DNA of 8,528 bases from Fibrobacter sp. (GTDB lineage: Bacteria; Fibrobacterota; Fibrobacteria; Fibrobacterales; Fibrobacteraceae): NCBI GenBank assembly GCA_017550445.1, contig JAFZOV010000088.1, forward strand, positions 1-8,528. The letters run 5' to 3'. The notes beneath the pieces were generated by a model that made no database searches, had not been told where the DNA came from, and was given only the letters and a program-made list of their open reading frames with translations. Shown here piece by piece: positions 5,170 to 8,528 of this stretch (within the stretch, counting starts at the first letter, position 1; each line of letters starts with the position of its first letter). Position numbers and translations under genes: made by a program.

Positions 5170-5367
5170 CTACTCGTACTTAATCACGCCGGCCGGGCAA
5201 GAGTCAGCAGCGTCCTTGATTTCGCTTTCGTAAGCGGAATAGTCAACGCCTTCCTTGACCTTCATCTTTTCAGGAACTTCGAACACTGCGTCGCAAGTAG
5301 CTTCGCAAGCGCCGCAGGAGACGCATTCGTCACTGGATTCGTCCAGCCAAACTTTCGTGATTGCCAT
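5170..5367 (-). CDS. Single-cluster [4Fe-4S] ferredoxin
   Basis: A 65-residue acidic electron carrier expected in the cytoplasm. Ligand pattern: Cys15, Cys18 and Cys21 (CVSCGAC), with Cys57 in the CPAGVI motif near the end, as in one-cluster ferredoxins such as that of Thermotoga maritima. The second cluster motif of clostridial 2[4Fe-4S] ferredoxins is missing; a linker with VPEKMKVKEGVDYSAY replaces it. Cys25 is a fifth cysteine at the position that in some relatives forms a disulfide, but no partner cysteine exists here. The residue after Cys25 is Asp, not the common Pro. Ribosome binding site AGAGG (complement of 5374-5378) lies 6 bases before the start. Transcribed alone, divergent from argB and ending at the terminator near 5104. 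The redox partner cannot be inferred from its neighbours. Confidence 0.9.
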   Translation of the reverse strand: MAITKVWLDESSDECVSCGACEATCDAVFEVPEKMKVKEGVDYSAYESEIKDAADSCPAGVIKYE

Positions 5368-5501
5368 AAATTACCTCTTTGTATTGGTTGAGTTTATGGG
5401 TATAATATAATAAAAACATTGCAGACGCGTTTACTTTTTCTAAATTTGCACCTAAATAATTTCACTGTCTCACAAGACAAAACGAGAGGTACGCACCCGC
5501 G
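5368..5501. promoter_or_regulatory. Divergent promoter region between ferredoxin and argB
   Basis: The AT-rich block 5401-5414 contains a consensus TATAAT on the plus strand (5401-5406), preceded by a weak TTGTAT (5379-5384, 16-base gap). On the minus strand it contains TATTAT (5412-5407) and TATATT (5409-5404). The two promoters may therefore share one -10 zone, but neither has a convincing -35. The argB leader would be near 90 bases and includes a small palindrome, TGTCT-N4-AGACA (5466-5479). AGAGG (5485-5489) lies a rather long 12 bases before the argB ATG. No recognisable ArgR box was found. Confidence 0.45.
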
Positions 5502-6278
5502 ATGAAAAAAGTGGTTGTAAAAATTGGTGGCAGCCTGGCAATCGACGAAGCCAAGCTCGCTGATTTTGTGTCGGCAGTCTCTACCCTCCCCGGTAGCGGC
5601 TGTCAGGTAGCCGTGGTTCACGGTGGTGGCAAGGACATCAACGAAAATATTGCCTTGCTCAAGGAACAACCTACATTTATCGACGGCCTGCGAGTAACGA
5701 CTCCCGGCATCATGAAGATGGTGGAAATGACTCTCTCGGGTCATGTGAACAAGAAGCTTGTTCGCATGCTCCTCACCAACGGCTGCAACGCCATCGGTAT
5801 TTCCGGCGTAGATGGCAACCTGTTCCAGGTTGTCAAGAAACAGGGCAAGGTGGACCTTGGCCTGGTGGGCGAAATCAAGCAGGTGAACCCGAAGATTATC
5901 AATGATTTGTTCAGCGCCGGTTGGACCCCGGTGGTAAGCCCCATCTCGATTGGCGACGGCCAGAGCTGGAACGTGAACGCCGACACCGCAGCCTCTGAAC
6001 TGGCAGTGGCGCTCGAAGCCGACCAGTTCGTGCTCGTGAGCGACGTGCCGGGCGTGATGGACGAAAACAAGAATGTGATTCCCGAACTGAGCGAAGCGGA
6101 CGCCGAAAAGCTGATTGAAGCTGGCGTCATCTCCGGCGGTATGATTCCCAAAGTCCGCGAGAGTTTCAAGTCGATCCGACGAGGACTCAAGAGCATCCAC
6201 ATCGTGGGTTGGAAGGACGCGGAACACTTTGGTAAACAAATTAATGGAGATTTAAACTATGGCACAATCTTGCGCTAA
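5502..6278 (+). CDS. argB: Acetylglutamate kinase
   Basis: Phosphorylates N-acetyl-L-glutamate with ATP in the second step of arginine synthesis, in the cytoplasm. At 258 residues it is the short form of the amino acid kinase family. Key positions: Lys7 in KIGG near the start (phosphate binding), HGGGKD at 40-45, Arg64 in GLRVT (substrate carboxylate), NVNAD at 157-161 with catalytic Asp161, SDVPGV, and SGGMIPKV with Lys217 for the transition state. Family knowledge: arginine-inhibited hexameric enzymes carry an extra N-terminal helix. That helix is absent here, since the protein starts directly at the first strand, so it is probably not inhibited by arginine. Its end overlaps argD by 20 bases. 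Promoter and long leader lie in the divergent region upstream. Assignment is firm; the feedback inference depends on length alone. Confidence 0.97.
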   Translation: MKKVVVKIGGSLAIDEAKLADFVSAVSTLPGSGCQVAVVHGGGKDINENIALLKEQPTFIDGLRVTTPGIMKMVEMTLSGHVNKKLVRMLLTNGCNAIGISGVDGNLFQVVKKQGKVDLGLVGEIKQVNPKIINDLFSAGWTPVVSPISIGDGQSWNVNADTAASELAVALEADQFVLVSDVPGVMDENKNVIPELSEADAEKLIEAGVISGGMIPKVRESFKSIRRGLKSIHIVGWKDAEHFGKQINGDLNYGTILR

Positions 6279-7473
6279 CCTGCTCGAACAGGACAAACAA
6301 ATTATCGCGCCGCTCTACGGCAAGGCTGACATTAACTTCGTTAAAGGCGAAGGCTCTTACCTTTACGACGATCAGGGTAACAAGTACCTGGACTTCGTGG
6401 CAGGCATCGCCGTAAATGCGCTCGGTCACCAGAACCAGGCCATCAAGGATGCGGTGGTGGAACAGATGAACCACTTCAACCACATCAGCAACCTCTACCC
6501 GAACTACCCGCAGATTAATCTCGGCAAGGCTCTCCTTGAAATCACCAAGTTCGATAAGGCCTTTTTCTGCAACTCGGGTACCGAGGCGAACGAAGGCTGC
6601 ATCAAGTTTGCACGTAAGTACTTCGACCGGAAGGGCGAAAAGAACAGGCAGAAGATTATCACGTTCGTGAACAGCTTCCACGGCCGTACCTATGCAGCCC
6701 TTTCTGCAACGGGTCAGCCGGCTATCAGGGAAGGCTTCGGCTCTATGCCGGGTGACTTTGTGCATGTGACTTGGAATGACTGCGCCGCCTTGAAGGCCGA
6801 AGTCAACAAGGATACTTGCGCTATCATGCTCGAAAGCCTCGCGGCCGAAGGCGGCGTGATGACGCTTTCTAAAGAAATGGTCGAAACCATCAACAGCCTG
6901 CAGAAGGAATTCGGCTGCCTCGTCATCGTTGACGAAGTGCAGGCAGGCGTGGGCAGGCTCGGAACCTTCTGCGGTTTTGAAAAGTACGGCCTGAATCCGG
7001 ACCTCGTTTCTCTCGCCAAGGGAATCGGTGGCGGCCTGCCGCTCGGTGCCGTGCTTCTGCGCCAGAAGATTGCCGACCAGCTTAAGGCCGGTGACCACGG
7101 CACGACTTTCGGCGGTAACCCGATTGCATGCGCTGCCGGTCTCGCTGTCGTAAAGCAGGTCACGGGCCTCTTGAAGAATGTGGAAGAACGTTCCGCCCAG
7201 ATTAAGGCTGGCCTCAAGGCTCTCGCCGACAAGTATGCCTTTGCTAAGGAAATCCGCGGCGAAGGCTTGATTCTCGGCGTCGCACTCGCCGAAGAAATGC
7301 CGGTGGGTAACATTATCGCCGCAGCCCGCGACGAAAAGCTCATGGTGCTGAGCGCCAAGGGCAACGTGTTGCGTATGCTCCCGCCGCTGAACGTGAGCGA
7401 AGCCGAAGTCGCCGAAGCCCTCGAAAAGCTCGGCAAGGCTTTTGCTACTGCAGCATCCAAGGCCGCTAAGTAA
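6259..7473 (+). CDS. argD: Acetylornithine aminotransferase (PLP-dependent, class III)
   Basis: Converts N-acetylglutamate semialdehyde to N2-acetylornithine using glutamate, the fourth step of arginine synthesis. At 404 residues it is full length. Visible class III aminotransferase motifs: NSGTEANE at 105-112 (phosphate contacts), FHGRTYAALSATGQ from 140 (ring stacking), VDEVQAGVGR with Asp225 (pyridine nitrogen), SLAKGIGGG with Lys254 (Schiff base), and HGTTFGGNP at 280-288 (phosphate contact from the partner subunit). The start is fixed by GGAGA (6246-6250) eight bases upstream, inside argB. The 20-base overlap suggests coupled translation, giving ordered synthesis of the two enzymes. The intervening reductase gene argC is not in the window and must be elsewhere. 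The same enzyme class can also use succinyl-diaminopimelate, so a dual role in lysine synthesis is possible. A terminator follows within 30 bases. Confidence 0.95.
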   Translation: MAQSCANLLEQDKQIIAPLYGKADINFVKGEGSYLYDDQGNKYLDFVAGIAVNALGHQNQAIKDAVVEQMNHFNHISNLYPNYPQINLGKALLEITKFDKAFFCNSGTEANEGCIKFARKYFDRKGEKNRQKIITFVNSFHGRTYAALSATGQPAIREGFGSMPGDFVHVTWNDCAALKAEVNKDTCAIMLESLAAEGGVMTLSKEMVETINSLQKEFGCLVIVDEVQAGVGRLGTFCGFEKYGLNPDLVSLAKGIGGGLPLGAVLLRQKIADQLKAGDHGTTFGGNPIACAAGLAVVKQVTGLLKNVEERSAQIKAGLKALADKYAFAKEIRGEGLILGVALAEEMPVGNIIAAARDEKLMVLSAKGNVLRMLPPLNVSEAEVAEALEKLGKAFATAASKAAK

Positions 7474-7500
7474 TTTCGTCAAACGCAAATAAAGCTTTGT

Positions 7501-7531
7501 AAAAATCTCCGCCCGCTGGCGGAGATTTTTT
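7501..7531. terminator. Strong Rho-independent terminator after argD
   Basis: AAAAATCTCCGCC (7501-7513), loop CGCT (7514-7517), GGCGGAGATTTTT (7518-7530): 13 paired bases with a T-run on the plus strand. The A-run on the left makes it symmetric, so it could also work for minus-strand transcripts. It ends the argB-argD operon. Confidence 0.92.
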
Positions 7532-7552
7532 ATACAAACTTTAAACATTCGC

Positions 7553-7581
7553 TTGCGAAAAATTCCTAATTCTTATATATT
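7553..7581 (+). promoter_or_regulatory. Probable promoter of the fibro-slime gene
   Basis: TTGCGA (7553-7558) and TATATT (7576-7581) are separated by 17 bases. The -35 lies inside a palindrome TTCGC-TT-GCGAA (7548-7559), and the -10 runs into a dyad ATTTGA-N7-TCAAAT (7579-7597) that would cover the start point. Both could be operator sites. The ribosome binding site GGGAGG (7607-7612) lies 4 bases before the ATG. Confidence 0.55.
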
Positions 7582-7616
7582 TGATTTGTATTCAAATGGA
7601 ATCTTTGGGAGGTTTC

Positions 7617-8528
7617 ATGAAAAAGAATCTGTGGTTTTGGGCAAGTGCTGTTTTCGCAGCTTCGCAAATGGTGTGGGCTGCTGGCGTCGAAGAGGACGAC
7701 TATTACGTACTCCCTGTGACAATTTATGATACCGATGCGAGCTTGCATCCGGCTTTCTCATGTTATTCAATTATGGTTGAAGGTTGTCAAAAGGGTGCGC
7801 AGGGAGTCGATTCTGCGGCTGCCGTTACTGCGGTTGAGGCTTGTGTTGGCGTTACCCCGGGTATCGTAGAATCTACGCTGGATCCGACAACGAAAAAGCC
7901 TAAGATGACAGCTGCTGGCAAGAAGTGCTTTATTGACGAAAAGTTCTTTAATCAGCTATTCAACTACACGCAGGGCGTGAACGAAAAGAGTCTTTTTGAC
8001 ATGCCCTTCTCCCGTATGGAAAATGGCTGGTGGAGCTTCAACTCCGATGTCTTTATAAACAAAGGCACGTCTGTTATAGGCGGGTTCTTTCCGGTAGAAA
8101 CGGTGAATGATGAAGATGTCTTGGCGGCGGATCCGGACCAGACTCCGGTGGCGGCTGCCCGAACTAAATACGTGGCCGAGGGTCCTACGTTTTTTGGAGA
8201 GGCGCTTAGGGCACTTGATCCTGCCGAGGGCGTTCCTGTAATTAACGTGTTCTGCAATGGCCCCGCATGGAACAAGGGCTTTGATTGTGAAGGCAACTTT
8301 GGCGATGGCGATGTCACGGCTACGTTTATCCAGAAATCCCTAGGTCTTGATACCGGGTTTGTAGCAAGCGAGTTGCCTGAAAATTGCGTGTTTGGATGGG
8401 AATGTCCCGATTACGCTCCTGAAGGTTGGCCACGCTATAAAAGTGGAACGGAAACGCCCTATAATGATTCATTGGCGGGCGATCCTCGTTGGGTGTCGCT
8501 TACTCAAGCTGGAGACGGAGGCCGCAAC
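7617..8528 (+). CDS. Secreted fibro-slime domain protein, N-terminal part (3' end outside window)
   Basis: The frame is open from ATG 7617 to the right edge, giving 304 residues with no stop. Residues 1-21 form a Sec signal peptide (KK, hydrophobic core, VWA before the cut), with no lipobox, so the protein is exported rather than lipid-anchored. The mature start has the layout of fibro-slime domains: YYVLPVTIYDTDASLHPAFS, then GVTPGIVES, KKCFIDEKFFNQLFNYTQGVN, FSRMENGWWSFNSD and GGFFPVE near 155-161. Several cysteines (49, 57, 76, 104 and others beyond 220) suggest disulfides outside the cytoplasm. The domain is known mainly from surface proteins of Fibrobacter and some slime moulds; in Fibrobacter such proteins have been linked to cellulose adhesion. 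That role is family knowledge and is not shown here. Expressed from its own promoter after the argD terminator. Confidence 0.85.
   Translation, partial: MKKNLWFWASAVFAASQMVWAAGVEEDDYYVLPVTIYDTDASLHPAFSCYSIMVEGCQKGAQGVDSAAAVTAVEACVGVTPGIVESTLDPTTKKPKMTAAGKKCFIDEKFFNQLFNYTQGVNEKSLFDMPFSRMENGWWSFNSDVFINKGTSVIGGFFPVETVNDEDVLAADPDQTPVAAARTKYVAEGPTFFGEALRALDPAEGVPVINVFCNGPAWNKGFDCEGNFGDGDVTATFIQKSLGLDTGFVASELPENCVFGWECPDYAPEGWPRYKSGTETPYNDSLAGDPRWVSLTQAGDGGRN

Noticed and set aside
5394..6239. Long minus-strand open frame (281 codons) opposite argB
   Set aside because: Antisense shadow of a well-supported argB; its protein shows no family motif and there is no ribosome binding site. Strong codon bias on the plus strand keeps this frame open.
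6241..7548. Long minus-strand open frame (435 codons) opposite argD
   Set aside because: Same cause: complete shadow of argD, running through the terminator at 7501. No recognisable domain.

Overview
The window most likely comes from a Fibrobacter genome (phylum Fibrobacterota). Three things point there. A 280-residue regulator matches the TIGR02147/DUF4423 paralogous family typical of Fibrobacter. A secreted protein at the right edge matches the start of fibro-slime domain proteins. A lipoprotein pairs a Thr/Asp-rich linker with a LamG-type domain. The core genes favour AAG for Lys and ATC/ATT for Ile. This assignment rests on recognising families by eye, not on a search.

Layout, left to right. 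(1) The 3' part of tex, a transcription accessory protein with helix-hairpin-helix and S1 domains and a Gly/Arg-rich tail (2-1228). (2) A 442-base gene-free stretch (1229-1670). It holds a nested inverted-repeat region that could fold as a structured RNA (1240-1344), four short perfect hairpins (1363-1530), two of which belong to a 37-bp repeat unit present twice, and a promoter flanked by two near-identical operator palindromes. (3) An AT-rich, ATA-containing two-gene operon, probably a toxin-first type II toxin-antitoxin module (RelE/HigB-like toxin, then XRE antitoxin; 1671-2609). (4) A translationally coupled pair: the TIGR02147 protein and a LamG lipoprotein (2760-5038). (5) A short repeat/terminator block (5040-5161) between convergent genes. 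(6) A minus-strand single-cluster [4Fe-4S] ferredoxin (5170-5367), divergent from (7) argB-argD, which overlap by 20 bases and encode two successive steps from N-acetylglutamate towards ornithine/arginine, followed by a strong terminator. (8) The 5' part of a secreted fibro-slime protein, open to the right edge (7617-8528).

Operons and gene interplay. argB and argD form a tight biosynthetic operon. The toxin-antitoxin pair looks autoregulated through its paired operators and looks acquired. The TIGR02147 gene and the lipoprotein share a 1-base overlap with a strong internal ribosome binding site, so they are probably made together. The function of that pair is not known to me and it is the best candidate for an undescribed system here. 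No CRISPR array, tRNA, rRNA, transposase or prophage gene was seen.
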